Shown here: positions 35,994 through 45,976 of the stretch, piece after piece
How the letters are laid out: each line of letters starts with the position of its first letter
Position numbering within the stretch: the first letter of the stretch is position 1
Source: Cellulosimicrobium marinum
Lineage (GTDB): Bacteria > Actinomycetota > Actinomycetes > Actinomycetales > Cellulomonadaceae
Direction of reading: 5' to 3'
NCBI RefSeq assembly: GCF_020551945.1
Contig: NZ_JAJBZH010000003.1
Location: forward strand, 435,387 to 487,452
Length of the DNA stretch: 52,066 nt
Translations under genes and position numbers: made by a program
Notes under the pieces: generated by a model
Database searches by the model: none
Told to the model about the DNA's origin: nothing
Seen by the model: the letters and a program-made list of their open reading frames with translations, nothing else

Positions 35994-37712
35994 TCAGCGC
36001 GGGCGCGCCACGCGCTCGACGTCCCACACCGGCTCGGGCGTCTCGACGACCCGGCCGTCGGCGCCGACGAGGAGGAACCGGTCGAACCCGCGCGCGAACC
36101 AGCGGTCGTGCGTCACGGCCAGGACCGTGCCCTCGAACGCGGCGAGCCCGGCCTCGAGCGCCTCGGCGGAGTGCAGGTCGAGGTTGTCGGTCGGCTCGTC
36201 GAGCAGCAGCAGCGTCGAGCCGGCGAGCTCCAGGAGCAGGACGTGGAAGCGGGCCTGCTGGCCGCCGGAGAGCGACTCGAACCGCTGCTCCGCCTGCCCG
36301 ACGAGCTCGTACCGGTCCAGCGCGCGGCTCGCCGCTTCACGGCCCATCCCGGCGCGGTCGCCCTCGCCTCGGTGCAGGATCTCGAGCAGCGTTCGGCCGC
36401 GCAGGCCGGGGTGGTCGTGGTTCTGCGCGAACCAGCCAGGGCGCACGCGCGACCCGAGCACGGCGCGGCCCGTGTGCGCGACGGGCGCCGGGTCCCCCGG
36501 TGCGCGGGGCCCCGGGGCCGACGGCGCGGCGTCGGGCACGGTGCCGGGCTCGGGGTCCGTACCGCCCGCGGCGAGCAGCCGCAGGAGGTGGGACTTGCCC
36601 GACCCGTTCGACCCGAGCACGGCGACGCGCTCGCCGAAGAACACCTCGAGGTCGAACGGTCGCAGGAGCCCCGTGAGCCCGAGGTCGTGGCACGTGACGG
36701 CGCGCTTGGCGGTGCGCCCGCCCGTCAGCCGCACCGTGACGCGCTGCTCGCGCGAGAGCACCTCCGGCGGGCCCGCCTCCTCGAACTTCCGCAGGCGCGT
36801 GCGCGCAGCCTGGTAGCGGCTGGCGAGCCCGTCGTTGAACGCGGCCTTCGCCTTGAGCGTCTGCACCAGCTCGACGAGCTTGCGGCGCTCCTCCTCCCAC
36901 CGGCGGGCGAGCTCGGCGAGCCGCTCGCGCCGGTCGGCGCGCGCCTGCGCGTACGTCGCGAAGCCGCCGCCGTGCACCCAGACCGTGCCGCCGCCCGGCG
37001 TGGGCTCGAGGGTCGCGACCTGCGTCGCGGTCCGTGCGAGCAGCTCGCGGTCGTGGGAGACGTACAGCACCGACTTCGGCGACGCGACGAGCCGGTCCTC
37101 GAGCCAGCGCTTCGTCGGCACGTCGAGCGCGTTGTCCGGCTCGTCGAGCAGGAGCACCTGCTCGGGGCCGGCGAGGAGCGTCGTGAGGGCGAGCCGCTTC
37201 TGCTCCCCGCCCGAGAGGGTGCGCAGGTCGCGCCACTGGGCCTTCTCGAACGGGACGGACAGCACCTCGTCGGTCACCTGGTCCCACGCGGTCTCGGCGT
37301 CGTACCCGCCGACGTCCGCCCAGTCGGCGAGCGCCTGCGCATACCGCATCTGCGCCGCCGTGTCGTCGACGGTCATGATGTCGTGCTCGGCCGCGGCGAG
37401 CTCGCGCGCCGCGTCCCGGACGGCGGCGGGCGCGAGGTCGACGAGCAGGTCGCGCACGGTGCGCTCGTCGTCACCGCGGGCGAGCTGCTGGCGCATGACG
37501 CCGAGGCCGCCGCTGCGGGCGACCGTCCCGCCGTGCGGGGCGAGGTCGCCCGTGACGATCCGCAGCAAGGTGGACTTGCCCACCCCGTTAGGCCCGACGA
37601 GCGCGACGCGCGCCCCGTCGCCGACCCGCAGGCTCACCGCGTCGAGGAGCGTGCGGCCGTCGGGCAGGTGGTACGTGACGTCGGAGATGTCGAGGTGGCC
37701 CACGTCCCGCAT
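35994..37712 (-). CDS. ABC-F family ATPase
   Basis: 572 aa with two ATP-binding domains and no membrane segments, as in ribosome-associated ABC-F translation factors. Domain 1: Walker [12 protein letters not shown] (40-50), signature [13 protein letters not shown] (166-178), Walker [12 protein letters not shown] with Glu191. Domain 2: [11 protein letters not shown] (about residue 370), [13 protein letters not shown] and [13 protein letters not shown] basic, helical linker follows domain 1 (starting [20 protein letters not shown]), the P-site tRNA-interaction-motif region. Domain 2 holds a Pro/Ala-rich insertion (about 385-415) after its Walker A. Self or antibiotic-protection role cannot be told from sequence. 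Confidence 0.9.
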   Translation of the reverse strand: MRDVGHLDISDVTYHLPDGRTLLDAVSLRVGDGARVALVGPNGVGKSTLLRIVTGDLAPHGGTVARSGGLGVMRQQLARGDDERTVRDLLVDLAPAAVRDAARELAAAEHDIMTVDDTAAQMRYAQALADWADVGGYDAETAWDQVTDEVLSVPFEKAQWRDLRTLSGGEQKRLALTTLLAGPEQVLLLDEPDNALDVPTKRWLEDRLVASPKSVLYVSHDRELLARTATQVATLEPTPGGGTVWVHGGGFATYAQARADRRERLAELARRWEEERRKLVELVQTLKAKAAFNDGLASRYQAARTRLRKFEEAGPPEVLSREQRVTVRLTGGRTAKRAVTCHDLGLTGLLRPFDLEVFFGERVAVLGSNGSGKSHLLRLLAAGGTDPEPGTVPDAAPSAPGPRAPGDPAPVAHTGRAVLGSRVRPGWFAQNHDHPGLRGRTLLEILHRGEGDRAGMGREAASRALDRYELVGQAEQRFESLSGGQQARFHVLLLELAGSTLLLLDEPTDNLDLHSAEALEAGLAAFEGTVLAVTHDRWFARGFDRFLLVGADGRVVETPEPVWDVERVARPR

Positions 37713-37799
37713 GGTCCCCCACCGGCGGGGTCGGGGTCACGTCCTTTCGTGCGGCGCGGTCGCGCTGCGACCGGCCGCGTGAGGTGCGACGGTGGGGGC

Positions 37800-38198
37800 A
37801 TGAGCGACACGACGGGCACCAGCCCCGACCCGGAGACCGGGGCCGAGGGCGACAACGACCAGCTCCAGGCCGAGGACACGCTGCTCGACCGCGGCGTCGA
37901 CGACGTCCTCGACGAGGGGTACTCCCCGCCCGACCGCGACCGGAAGAACCACTTCGGGGAGACGCCGTGGGAGGAGGTCCACGGCGAGACCCTGGACCAG
38001 CGTCTCGCCGAGGAGGAGCCGGACGAGTGGGAGAGCGACCCTCTCGACCGGCCCGACACGTCGCGCGCAGGCCGCCTCGTGGCCGACGCCGACGCCCTCG
38101 ACGGTCGGCAGAACGACACCTACGGGCAGGACGAGGGCATCTCCGGTGCGGGCGCGAGCGCCGAGGAGGCGGCGGTGCACGTGGTCGAGGAGCCCTGA
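37800..38198 (+). CDS. DUF5709-like acidic small protein
   Basis: 132 aa, strongly acidic, no Cys and no membrane segment. LQAEDTLLDRGVDDVLDEGY followed by SPPDRDRKNHFGETPWEE matches DUF5709, an actinobacterial family of unknown function. The C-terminal half has RLVADADALDGRQNDTYGQD. ATG at 37800 follows GGTGGGGG. It is divergent from the ABC-F gene and ends 10 nt before the truA stop. Confidence 0.8.
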   Translation: MSDTTGTSPDPETGAEGDNDQLQAEDTLLDRGVDDVLDEGYSPPDRDRKNHFGETPWEEVHGETLDQRLAEEEPDEWESDPLDRPDTSRAGRLVADADALDGRQNDTYGQDEGISGAGASAEEAAVHVVEEP

Positions 38199-38208
38199 GC
38201 CCTCGACG

Positions 38209-39144
38209 TCACGGAGTGCCGTCGTCCCAGACGTCCTCCTCGTTCCGGACCGCACGGATCTGTTCCGCGCGGAGCGCGAGCTCCGCGTCGGGCGGGTAGG
38301 TGACCTCCTCCAGCACGAGCCCGTGCGCGGGGACGACGCCGGCCCCTCCGTCGCGCCGTCGGCTCGCCAGGAGCGCGGCCGGCCACGCGACGTCGCGCCG
38401 TCCCTCGCCCACCGCGAGCGACGCGCCGACCAGCGCGCGCACCATGTTGTGGCAGAACGCGTCCGCGCGGACGCGCGCGACGACGAGCCCCGCGTCGGGA
38501 CCGTCGACCGGCCGCGACCAGGACAGGTGCTGGAGCTCGCGGATCGTCGTGGCGCCGGGGCGCGGCTTGCAGAACGCGGCGAAGTCGCGCACCCCCAGGA
38601 GGGGGCGCACCGCCGCGTCCATGGCGTCGACGTCGAGGGGCCTGCGGTTCCACAGCGTCCACTCGCGCCGCAGCGGGTCGCGCAGCGCGGGGTCGTCCGC
38701 GACCCGGTAGGTGTACGCGCGGTGCAGGGCCGAGAACCGCGCGTCGAACCCGGCCGGGGCGAGTGCGGCCCGGTGCACCACGACGTCGCCCGGCAGCACC
38801 CCGGCGAGGCGGGCGACGAGCGCGTCCCCCGGTGCCCGGTCTGACCGGCCGGGCAGCGCGTCCCACCGGTCCTGCGGGAGATCGACGTGCGCGACCTGGC
38901 CGCGCGCGTGCACGCCCGCGTCGGTGCGGCCCGCGACCGTGAGCCGGGGCGCGGCGCCGCGCAGCAGCGTCGCGAGGCCGTCCTCCAGCGCGCCCTGCAC
39001 GGTGCGCAGGGCGGGCTGGCGGGCCCAGCCCGCGAACCGCGTCCCCTGGTAGGCGAGGTCCAGCCGCACCCGGACCGTCCCGGGCGTGGGGGCGCCGTCG
39101 GGCACACCGGCGGGTGAGGGGACGGCGGACGTCGGGCTGGTCAC
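38209..39144 (-). CDS. truA: tRNA pseudouridine(38-40) synthase TruA
   Basis: 311 aa. Catalytic Asp75 in VAGRTDAGVHARGQVAHVDL; DLAYQGTRFAGWARQP at the start; FDARFSALHRAYTYRV and RADAFCHNMVRALVGA further on. An N-terminal Pro/Ala extension of about 22 residues precedes the fold. GTG 39144 has TACCGT 8 nt upstream. In many actinobacteria truA directly follows rplQ; here a hydrolase and a ROK gene lie between. Confidence 0.95.
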   Translation of the reverse strand: MTSPTSAVPSPAGVPDGAPTPGTVRVRLDLAYQGTRFAGWARQPALRTVQGALEDGLATLLRGAAPRLTVAGRTDAGVHARGQVAHVDLPQDRWDALPGRSDRAPGDALVARLAGVLPGDVVVHRAALAPAGFDARFSALHRAYTYRVADDPALRDPLRREWTLWNRRPLDVDAMDAAVRPLLGVRDFAAFCKPRPGATTIRELQHLSWSRPVDGPDAGLVVARVRADAFCHNMVRALVGASLAVGEGRRDVAWPAALLASRRRDGGAGVVPAHGLVLEEVTYPPDAELALRAEQIRAVRNEEDVWDDGTP

Positions 39145-39170
39145 GGGAGATCACGGTACCCGCCACGGAC

Positions 39171-39197
39171 GCGCCGGGCGGGACCGCCCGACGGCGC
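39171..39197. promoter_or_regulatory. Inverted repeat between truA and the ROK gene
   Basis: GCGCCG (39171-39176) / CGGCGC (39192-39197) with an inner GGGCGG (39176-39181) / CCGCCC (39184-39189) lies midway between two divergent -10 boxes. It may be an operator or a chance GC-rich palindrome. Confidence 0.25.
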
Positions 39198-39237
39198 TCC
39201 CGTGCGCCCGACCGGCGCCGTACCTACGCTGCGAGCC

Positions 39238-39999
39238 ATGACCGCGGACCTGCGCACCCTCGCCGTCGACTGCGGCGGGGGCGGCATCAAGGCGAACGTC
39301 CTCGACGCGCCCGGCACGGCCCACGCCTCCGCCGTCCGTGTCCCCACGCCGTATCCCCTGCCGCCCGACCGGCTCGTCGAGACGGTCGCGGACCTCGCGG
39401 CGCGACTCCCCCGCGCCGACCGCGTGACCGTCGGGATGCCGGGGATGATCCGCCGGGGCGTCGTCGTCCACACGCCGCACTACGTCACGCGCAACGGCCC
39501 TCGCACCCGCGTCGACCCCGCGCTCGTCGAGGCGTGGTCCAGCTTCGACGTGCAGGCCGCCGTCGGAGCGCGCCTCGGCGTCCCCGCCCTCGTGCTCAAC
39601 GACGCGGAGGTCCACGGCGCCGGGGTCGTCGCCGCGACCGGGCTCGAGCTCGTCCTCACCCTCGGCACCGGGCTGGGCTCTGCCCTCTTCCACGGCGGCC
39701 GCCTCGCGCCCCACCTCGAGTGGTCCCGTGCCCCGGTGCGACGCGGCACCAGCTACGACGCCTACGTGGGCGAGCCCGAGCGACGCAGGCTCGGCGACGC
39801 CCTGTGGTCGCGGCGCGTCCTCACCGTCGTCACCGGCCTACGGCCCGTGTTCTGGTGGGACCGCCTCTACCTCGGAGGCGGGAACTCCCGCCGGATCACC
39901 CCGGCCGTCCTCGACCGGCTCGGCGACGACGTCGTCGTCGTGCCGAACTCCGCCGCCCTCGTGGGCGGGGCGCGCGCCTGGGACCTCCCCCCGGCCTAG
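39238..39999 (+). CDS. ROK-family sugar kinase-like protein
   Basis: 253 aa ASKHA-fold protein. LAVDCGGGGIKANVLDA is the first phosphate loop, LVLTLGTGLGSALFHGG the second, and VGMPGMIRRGVVVHTPHY lies between. It resembles polyphosphate/ATP glucokinases, but I see no ROK zinc Cys cluster and cannot assign the phosphodonor. ATG 39238 has TACGCT (39225-39230) 7 nt upstream, leaderless type. Its stop TAG overlaps the stop of the convergent hydrolase gene in CTAG. Confidence 0.78.
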   Translation: MTADLRTLAVDCGGGGIKANVLDAPGTAHASAVRVPTPYPLPPDRLVETVADLAARLPRADRVTVGMPGMIRRGVVVHTPHYVTRNGPRTRVDPALVEAWSSFDVQAAVGARLGVPALVLNDAEVHGAGVVAATGLELVLTLGTGLGSALFHGGRLAPHLEWSRAPVRRGTSYDAYVGEPERRRLGDALWSRRVLTVVTGLRPVFWWDRLYLGGGNSRRITPAVLDRLGDDVVVVPNSAALVGGARAWDLPPA

Positions 40000-40736
40000 C
40001 GGGCCGTCGCGACGTCCCGGACCGCCTCGAGCAGCACGCGGGAGAACGCGACCGGACGGTCCAGGCTCACCAGGTGCCGCGCCCCGGGCACCACCACCAG
40101 GCGTGTCCGGGCGCCACCCCGACGAGCGGCCGCCACGAAAGCCCGCTCGCCCGTCCTGAAGTGGTCCCATCGGCCGTTCACGATCCACACCGGGCTGTCC
40201 GTGGCCGCCAGCGCGGCGAGCGGGTCCGCGCGCGCCATCTCGTCGAGGATCGCGCTCATCACGTCCAGCGCGAACCCGCCGGCGCCCAGGTCCGCCGCCG
40301 CCCGCGCGTCCATCGCCCGGTCCACCAGAGCCTGGTTCAGGGCCGCCCCGCCGTCGGGGAGCCGTTCGATCCCGCGCGCCGCCCGGAGCCACGCCCCGCG
40401 CAGGCGGGTCGTCGGCACGGTGGAGCACCCGGCCGCCACGAGCCCACGGACCCGCTCCGGCCACCGGGCACGCGACTCCACCGCGACGTACCCCCCGAGC
40501 GACAGGCCGACGACGACCGCCGGGCCGCCGAGCTCGGACAGCCCGGCTCCCACCGACTCGACCGCGCCGTCGAGCGAGAACCTCTGCCCCCGGCGCGCGC
40601 CATGACCGGGAAGGTCCACCGCGAGCGACCGGACCCCCGCACGGTCCAGCGCGACCTGCTGCCCCCGCCACATCGTGCGCGACGTGCGCGACCCGTGCAC
40701 GAGCAGCACGGGTGGGAGGACACGAGAGGCCGGCAC
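39996..40736 (-). CDS. Alpha/beta-fold hydrolase
   Basis: 246 aa. PPVLLVHGSRTSRTMW is the oxyanion HG region; VVGLSLGGYVAVESRARW holds the nucleophile elbow GLSLGG with Ser; the C-terminal VVPGARHLVSLDRPVAF carries the catalytic His. Substrate unknown. I chose GTG 40736 because TAGGGT lies 7 nt upstream; GTG 40772 would add 12 residues and run through that box. It is downstream of rplQ behind a terminator. Confidence 0.85.
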   Translation of the reverse strand: MPASRVLPPVLLVHGSRTSRTMWRGQQVALDRAGVRSLAVDLPGHGARRGQRFSLDGAVESVGAGLSELGGPAVVVGLSLGGYVAVESRARWPERVRGLVAAGCSTVPTTRLRGAWLRAARGIERLPDGGAALNQALVDRAMDARAAADLGAGGFALDVMSAILDEMARADPLAALAATDSPVWIVNGRWDHFRTGERAFVAAARRGGARTRLVVVPGARHLVSLDRPVAFSRVLLEAVRDVATAR

Positions 40737-40796
40737 GTCCTCGACCCTAGGCACCAGGCCCATCGGTCGCACGACGGCGCCCGGCCGGGAGACGCC

Positions 40797-40830
40797 GCAG
40801 GGCCCGGGACCATGCGGTCCCGGGCCCTGC
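40797..40830 (-). terminator. Terminator after rplQ
   Basis: A 15-bp perfect stem (40797-40811 / 40816-40830) with an ATGC loop, 18 nt past the rplQ stop. No U-tract. Confidence 0.78.
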
Positions 40831-40847
40831 GAACGAGAGGAGGAGGC

Positions 40848-41393
40848 TCAGGCCTCCTTCTTCTCCTCGGCCTGCTCGTCGGCGGCCTCGACGGGCGCGT
40901 CCTCGACCGGAGTCTCGTCGACGGGCGCGTCCTCGACCGGAGCGTCGTCCTTCTTCGCCGGCTTGTCGGCCTTCTTCTTGCTCGCCTTCTCCGCGGCCTT
41001 CTCGGCCTCACGGACGACGGCCTGCTTCGGGCTGACCGGCTCGGTCACGAGCTCGATGACCGCCAGGGGCGCGTTGTCGCCCTTGCGGGTGCCGACCTTC
41101 GTGATGCGCGTGTAGCCGCCGTCACGCTCCGCCATCTGCGGGGCGATCTCGGTGAACAGCGTGTGCACCACGGACTTGTCGCGCACGACGCGCAGGACGC
41201 GACGGCGCGCGTGCAGGTCGCCACGCTTCGCGAACGTGATGAGTCGCTCGGCCAGCGGACGCAGACGCTTGGCCTTCGTCTCCGTGGTCGTGATGCGGCC
41301 GTGCTCGAAGAGCTGCGTGGACAGGTTCGCGAGGATCAGGCGCTCGTGAGCCGGGCCACCGCCGAGCCGCGGGCCCTTGGTGGGGGTAGGCAT
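40848..41393 (-). CDS. rplQ: Ribosomal protein L17
   Basis: 181 aa. The L17 core is [20 protein letters not shown] to about residue 120; then a long Lys/Ala then Asp/Glu/Pro/Val tail of about 60 residues. The tail includes a decapeptide-scale repeat ([20 protein letters not shown]) encoded by a direct DNA repeat. Last gene of the alpha-type operon, 85 nt after rpoA. Confidence 0.97.
   Translation of the reverse strand: MPTPTKGPRLGGGPAHERLILANLSTQLFEHGRITTTETKAKRLRPLAERLITFAKRGDLHARRRVLRVVRDKSVVHTLFTEIAPQMAERDGGYTRITKVGTRKGDNAPLAVIELVTEPVSPKQAVVREAEKAAEKASKKKADKPAKKDDAPVEDAPVDETPVEDAPVEAADEQAEEKKEA
40888..40942. repeat. 25-nt direct repeat in the rplQ tail
   Basis: Two exact 25-nt copies (40888-40912 and 40918-40942), 30-nt period, encode repeated PVEDAP units in the L17 acidic tail. 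Length variation between strains is likely. Confidence 0.85.
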
Positions 41394-41478
41394 GGGATGT
41401 GCTCCTTGGGAAGTGGTCGCGGCCCGGGACCGGCCCGGGGCGCGCTAGAAGGTGTGGGAGTCGCCGGCTGCCGCAGGC

Positions 41479-42498
41479 TCAGTACTGCTGCTCGGTGTCC
41501 GAGAACGTCGGCTCGCCCTCGTCGCCGTCGTAGTACGCGGCGGCGGTCGGGTCGAAGTCGAGCGGCGAGTCCTTGAGGGACAGGCCCAGCTCGGCGAGCT
41601 TCTCCTTCACCTCGTTGATGGACTTCGCACCGAAGTTGCGGATGTCCAGCAGGTCCGCCTCGCTGCGCGCGACGAGCTCGCCCACCTGGTGGATGCCCTC
41701 GCGCTTGAGGCAGTTGTACGAGCGGATCGTGAGGTTGAGCTCCTCGATCGGCAGCGCCAGGTCGGCGGCCAGGGCCGCGTCCGTCGGCGACGGGCCGATC
41801 TCGATGCCCTCGGCCTCGACGTTGAGCTCACGGGCCAGGCCGAACAGCTCGACGAGCGTCTTGCCCGCGGACGCGAGAGCGTCGCGCGGCGTGATCGCCG
41901 GCTTCGCCTCGACGTCCACGACGAGCTTGTCGAAGTCCGTGCGCTGCTCGACACGGGTCGCCTCGACCTTGTAGGTCACCTTGAGGACCGGCGAGTAGAT
42001 CGAGTCGACCGGGATGCGGCCGATCTCGGCGTCGAACATCTTGTTCTGCGACGCCGAGACGTAGCCGCGGCCGCGCTCGACCGTCAGCTCGATCTCGAGC
42101 TTGCCCTTGTCGTTCAGGGTGGCGATGTGCAGGTCGGTGTTGTGGACCTCCACGCCCGCCGGCGGGACGATGTCCGCAGCGGTGACCGCGCCAGCGCCCT
42201 GCTTGCGCAGGTACATCACGACGGGCTCGTCGTTCTCCGAGGAGACGACGAGGTTCTTGATGTTGAGGATGATCTCGGTGACGTCCTCCTTCACACCCGG
42301 CACGGTGGTGAACTCGTGGAGCACACCGTCGATGCGGATGGAGGTGACCGCCGCGCCCGGGATGGACGACAGCAGCGTGCGACGCAGCGAGTTGCCGAGC
42401 GTGTAGCCGAAGCCCGGCTCCAGCGGCTCGATGGAGAAGCGCGAACGGTTCTCCGAGATGACCTCTTCGGTCAAGGTGGGGCGCTGTGCGATCAGCAC
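41479..42498 (-). CDS. rpoA: RNA polymerase alpha subunit
   Basis: 339 aa. The N-terminal dimerisation domain contains [20 protein letters not shown] and [13 protein letters not shown]; the C-terminal DNA/activator-binding domain contains [15 protein letters not shown] and [17 protein letters not shown] start behind AAAGGA. The 231-bp space to rpsK (42499-42729) holds no gene; rpsD, often here, is missing. Confidence 0.98.
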   Translation of the reverse strand: MLIAQRPTLTEEVISENRSRFSIEPLEPGFGYTLGNSLRRTLLSSIPGAAVTSIRIDGVLHEFTTVPGVKEDVTEIILNIKNLVVSSENDEPVVMYLRKQGAGAVTAADIVPPAGVEVHNTDLHIATLNDKGKLEIELTVERGRGYVSASQNKMFDAEIGRIPVDSIYSPVLKVTYKVEATRVEQRTDFDKLVVDVEAKPAITPRDALASAGKTLVELFGLARELNVEAEGIEIGPSPTDAALAADLALPIEELNLTIRSYNCLKREGIHQVGELVARSEADLLDIRNFGAKSINEVKEKLAELGLSLKDSPLDFDPTAAAYYDGDEGEPTFSDTEQQY

Positions 42499-42729
42499 TG
42501 GTGGTTTCCTTTCGGTGAGCGTCCGCCATATGACGCTGCACGGTTCAGGGCGAGGTGCGCGCCTGCGACGCGCGGGCCCCGGACGGGACTCGGTCCACCC
42601 GTCCGGGAAGGGTGCCGTCGGCCGGACCGTCGGGCCGGAGGCCGGACGGACCGCTGCCGCCGACGGGACCCCGGTGTGCGCGAGGCACCCACGGACCCGT
42701 CGACGGCGGGCGAGCCGACGACGAGAAGC

Positions 42730-43137
42730 TCAGACGCGGCGACGCTTCGGCGGACGGCAGCCGTTGTGCGCCTGCGGCGTCACGTCCTGGATCGAGCCGA
42801 CCTCGAGGCCCGTGGCCTGGAGGGAGCGGATCGCGGTCTCACGACCGGAACCCGGGCCCTTGACGAAGACGTCGACCTTCTTCACGCCGTGCTCCTGGGC
42901 GCGGCGCGCCGCGGACTCCGCGGCGAGCTGGGCCGCGAACGGCGTGGACTTGCGGGAGCCCTTGAAGCCCACGTGCCCGGCCGACGCCCAGGCGATCACG
43001 GCGCCCGTCGGGTCGGTGATCGAGACGATCGTGTTGTTGAAGGTGCTCTTGATGTGCGCCTGGCCGTGGGGGACGTTCTTCCTGTCCTTGCGGCGCGGCT
43101 TGCGCGAACCGGCGGCAGCGCGAGTCTTGGGAGGCAT
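42730..43137 (-). CDS. rpsK: Ribosomal protein S11
   Basis: 135 aa. The fold starts at [19 protein letters not shown] and continues [32 protein letters not shown] is the conserved end in the rRNA-contacting platform. Lies 93 nt after rpsM. Confidence 0.98.
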   Translation of the reverse strand: MPPKTRAAAGSRKPRRKDRKNVPHGQAHIKSTFNNTIVSITDPTGAVIAWASAGHVGFKGSRKSTPFAAQLAAESAARRAQEHGVKKVDVFVKGPGSGRETAIRSLQATGLEVGSIQDVTPQAHNGCRPPKRRRV

Positions 43138-43230
43138 GTGCTGTTCTTCTCCTGGTCTGAGGTGGTCGGACCGCGGCGGCGGGCGGCGCGACGTCGGGCG
43201 TCGGCTCGGGCCCGCACGGCGGACTGCTGC

Positions 43231-43605
43231 TTAGCGGGCCTTCTTCTTGCCGGCCACGGTGCGCTTCGGGCCCTTGCGGGTGCGCGCGTTGGTCTTCGTG
43301 CGCTGACCGCGCACGGGAAGGCCGCGGCGGTGGCGCAGGCCCTGGTAGGTACCGATCTCGACCTTGCGGCGGATGTCGGCGGCCACCTCACGACGGAGGT
43401 CACCCTCGAGCTTGTAGTTGCCCTCGAGGTAGTCACGGAGCGCGACGAGCTCGGCGTCGCCGAGGTCCTTCACGCGGGCGTCGGGGCTGATGCCCGTCGC
43501 GGCCAGCGTCTGCTGGGCGCGCGTGCGGCCGACGCCGAAGATGTAGGTGAGCGCAACCTCGAGCCGCTTGTCGCGGGGGAGGTCGACGCCGATGAGACGT
43601 GCCAT
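43231..43605 (-). CDS. rpsM: Ribosomal protein S13
   Basis: 124 aa. [20 protein letters not shown] and [20 protein letters not shown] followed by [16 protein letters not shown] are typical. 219 bp without a gene (43606-43824) separate it from rpmJ. Confidence 0.98.
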   Translation of the reverse strand: MARLIGVDLPRDKRLEVALTYIFGVGRTRAQQTLAATGISPDARVKDLGDAELVALRDYLEGNYKLEGDLRREVAADIRRKVEIGTYQGLRHRRGLPVRGQRTKTNARTRKGPKRTVAGKKKAR

Positions 43606-43824
43606 GTGCCTTTCGGCTCCTCGTACTTCGTTCGGAGGTCTGCCGCACCGCCCTCCCGCGTCCCCGCGGGCCCCGGCCTCCGAGCCGAGGGTTCCCCTGC
43701 GCCGTCGGGCCGCTCGCGCGGCCTGCTCGCAGGTTCGTGGTGGTGCGCTGGTGGGCTCCCGCCGTCGGCGGGGACTCCCCGGTGACCCGGCCCGAGGGCC
43801 GTCACCCGTGGCGCAGCGAGGGAC

Positions 43825-43938
43825 TCAGCCCTGGCGCTGCTTGTGCCGCAGGTTGTCGCAGATCACCATGACGCGACCGTGCCGGCGGATCACCTTGCAC
43901 TTGTCGCAGATCTTCTTGACGCTGGGCTTGACCTTCAT
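43825..43938 (-). CDS. rpmJ: Ribosomal protein L36
   Basis: 37 aa: begins [20 protein letters not shown] and ends [10 protein letters not shown]. Cys11, Cys14, Cys27 and His32 form the zinc site, so this is the zinc-containing (C+) type. Standard position between infA and rpsM. Confidence 0.97.
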   Translation of the reverse strand: MKVKPSVKKICDKCKVIRRHGRVMVICDNLRHKQRQG

Positions 43939-44040
43939 CAGTGTTCCCTCGATGGTGCTCCGCCCCCGAGCGGGACGGGCCGGACGGGCCGGCCCTCCGC
44001 GAAGGCGGCGGCTGGTTGAGTGATGGACGCGTGGCGACGA

Positions 44041-44262
44041 CTACTTGTAGCGGTAGACGATCCGGCCGCGGGACAGGTCGTACGGGCTCAGCTCGACCAC
44101 GACGCGGTCCTCGGGGAGGATCCGGATGTAGTGCTGGCGCATCTTGCCCGAGATGTGCGCGAGAACCTTGTGCCCGTTGGCCAGCTCCACGCGGAACATC
44201 GCGTTCGGCAGGGCCTCGACCACGCTGCCCTCGATCTCGATGACACCGTCCTTCTTTGCCAT
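44041..44262 (-). CDS. infA: Translation initiation factor IF-1
   Basis: 73 aa OB-fold protein: [20 protein letters not shown] at the start and [20 protein letters not shown] at the end. ATG 44262 with GGAGG just upstream; the longer frame to 44460 reads through the promoter. Leader is about 155 nt. Confidence 0.98.
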   Translation of the reverse strand: MAKKDGVIEIEGSVVEALPNAMFRVELANGHKVLAHISGKMRQHYIRILPEDRVVVELSPYDLSRGRIVYRYK

Positions 44263-44423
44263 GTCCTCCGCTAACTCTCGTCTGAACTGCTCGGTCCCAC
44301 GCGCGAAGGACCGAGGACCTGCGCGCGTGGAGTGAAGTGTGGAGCCGCGCGTCGACGCCGGTCGCCGACCCGGAGGCCACCCGACCGGGCGCATCGGTGA
44401 ACACGGACTACACCCAACGGACC

Positions 44424-44452
44424 ATCCTACGGCATGGAGCAAGGGACGGGAA
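44424..44452 (-). promoter_or_regulatory. Candidate promoter for infA-rpmJ-rpsM
   Basis: Minus strand TTCCCG (44452-44447), 17-bp spacer, TAGGAT (44429-44424), in the space between map and infA. Confidence 0.45.
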
Positions 44453-44488
44453 ACACGCACGGTGAGACGTCCACCTCCCCCGCCGGCC

Positions 44489-45328
44489 TCACACCCCGTC
44501 GAGCGCGGTGATCCGCACGCCTCGGGCGGCCAGCTCCTCCGCGCCGCCGTCGGCCGCCGTGAGCACCCAGATGCCGCCCTCGAGGATCGCGACGCTGTGC
44601 TCCCAGTGGGCCGCGCGCGACCCGTCGTCCGTGACGACCGTCCAGTCGTCCTCGCACACCTGCGTCAGGTGCTCGCCCCGCGTGAGCATCGGCTCCACGG
44701 CGAGGCACATGCCCGGGCGCAACCGGGGACCCCGCTCGCGCGTCCGGTAGTTCGGCACGTCCGGCGGCTGGTGCATCGCCGAACCGATCCCGTGCCCCAC
44801 GTACTCCTCGACGATGCCGTACACGGCACCGTCGCGCTCCCCCGTCGCACGGACCGAGTCCTCGACCGCGGCGCCCACGTCCCCCAGACGCTCCACCGAG
44901 GCGAGCGCGGCAATCCCGTCCCACATCGCCCGCCGCGTGGCCTCGACCAGCGCGGCGTCCGCCGGGTCCGCGTCACCGAGCACGAACGACACCGCGGCGT
45001 CGCCGTGCCAGCCGTCCACGACCGCACCGCAGTCGACCGAGACGACGTCGCCCGCCAGGAGCTCACGACCTCCCGGGATGCCGTGCACGACCTCGTCGTT
45101 CACCGACACGCAGATGGTCGCCGGGAAACCCTCGTAGCCGAGGAAGGACGGCGTCGCCCCGGCGTCCGCGATGACGGCGGCCGCGAGCTCGTCGAGGTCG
45201 CCCGTCGTCATGCCCGGCCGCACCGACTCCTGCACCGTGCGCAGCGCACGGTCCACGACCAGGCCCGCACGTCGCATGGACCGCACCTGGTCAGGCGACT
45301 TGTACTCGATGCGCTCGCGACCGAACAC
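44489..45328 (-). CDS. map: Methionine aminopeptidase, type I
   Basis: 279 aa. Metal ligands Asp99 and Asp110 in [19 protein letters not shown], His in [14 protein letters not shown], Glu in [11 protein letters not shown] and Glu in [13 protein letters not shown]; His82 in NDEVVHGIP is catalytic. It removes N-terminal Met after Def acts. GTG start behind GGGAGGGA, 48 nt after adk. Confidence 0.96.
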   Translation of the reverse strand: MFGRERIEYKSPDQVRSMRRAGLVVDRALRTVQESVRPGMTTGDLDELAAAVIADAGATPSFLGYEGFPATICVSVNDEVVHGIPGGRELLAGDVVSVDCGAVVDGWHGDAAVSFVLGDADPADAALVEATRRAMWDGIAALASVERLGDVGAAVEDSVRATGERDGAVYGIVEEYVGHGIGSAMHQPPDVPNYRTRERGPRLRPGMCLAVEPMLTRGEHLTQVCEDDWTVVTDDGSRAAHWEHSVAILEGGIWVLTAADGGAEELAARGVRITALDGV

Positions 45329-45376
45329 CGTGCTCCCTCCCGTCCCCGACGGCCTCCCGCCGTCCAGGGCCGAGCG

Positions 45377-45976
45377 TCAGGCGACCACCGGCGCGAGGGC
45401 CGACTCGATGCGGCCCGTGACCTCGTCGACGTCGCCCATGCCGTCCACACGGACCAGCAGGTCGCGCTCGGCGTAGGCGGACGTCAGCGGGGCGGTCTGC
45501 TCCGCGTAGATGTCGAGGCGGCGCGCGATCGCCTCCTCCGTGTCGTCCTCGCGGCCCTCGATCTCGGCACGCTTCGCGAGACGGGCCAGGAGCTCGTCGC
45601 GGTCCGCGGCGAGCTCGACCACCCCGTCCAGCGACCAGCCGAGGTCACCGAGGATCGCGTCCAGCTCCGTGACCTGTGCCGCGTTGCGGGGGTAGCCGTC
45701 GAGGATGAAGCCGCGAGCGACGTCGTCCTGGCCCAGGCGGTCGCGCACCATCGCGTTCGTCACCGAGTCGGGCACCAGCTCGCCCTTCGCCGAGTACTCC
45801 TGCGCCAGCCGGCCGAGCTCCGTGCCGCCCTTGATGTTGGCGCGGAAGATGTCGCCCGTCGAGATCGCGGGGATCTCGTAGCGCTCGGCGAGCCGCGACG
45901 CCTGCGTGCCCTTGCCGGCCCCCTGGGGACCCATGATGACGAGGCGCACGTGCGACGGACGGGAGGCGTTGCTCAA
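45377..45976 (-). CDS. adk: Adenylate kinase
   Basis: 199 aa. P-loop VIMGPQGAGKGTQASRLAER; AISTGDIFRANIKGGTELG is the AMP-binding part; GFILDGYPRNAAQ follows. The LID is the short type without zinc cysteines. TTG 45976 overlaps the secY stop as TTGA, suggesting coupling. GTG 45949 (VRLVIMG) is an equally reasonable start, nine residues shorter, so the exact start is unsettled. Confidence 0.93.
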   Translation of the reverse strand: MSNASRPSHVRLVIMGPQGAGKGTQASRLAERYEIPAISTGDIFRANIKGGTELGRLAQEYSAKGELVPDSVTNAMVRDRLGQDDVARGFILDGYPRNAAQVTELDAILGDLGWSLDGVVELAADRDELLARLAKRAEIEGREDDTEEAIARRLDIYAEQTAPLTSAYAERDLLVRVDGMGDVDEVTGRIESALAPVVA

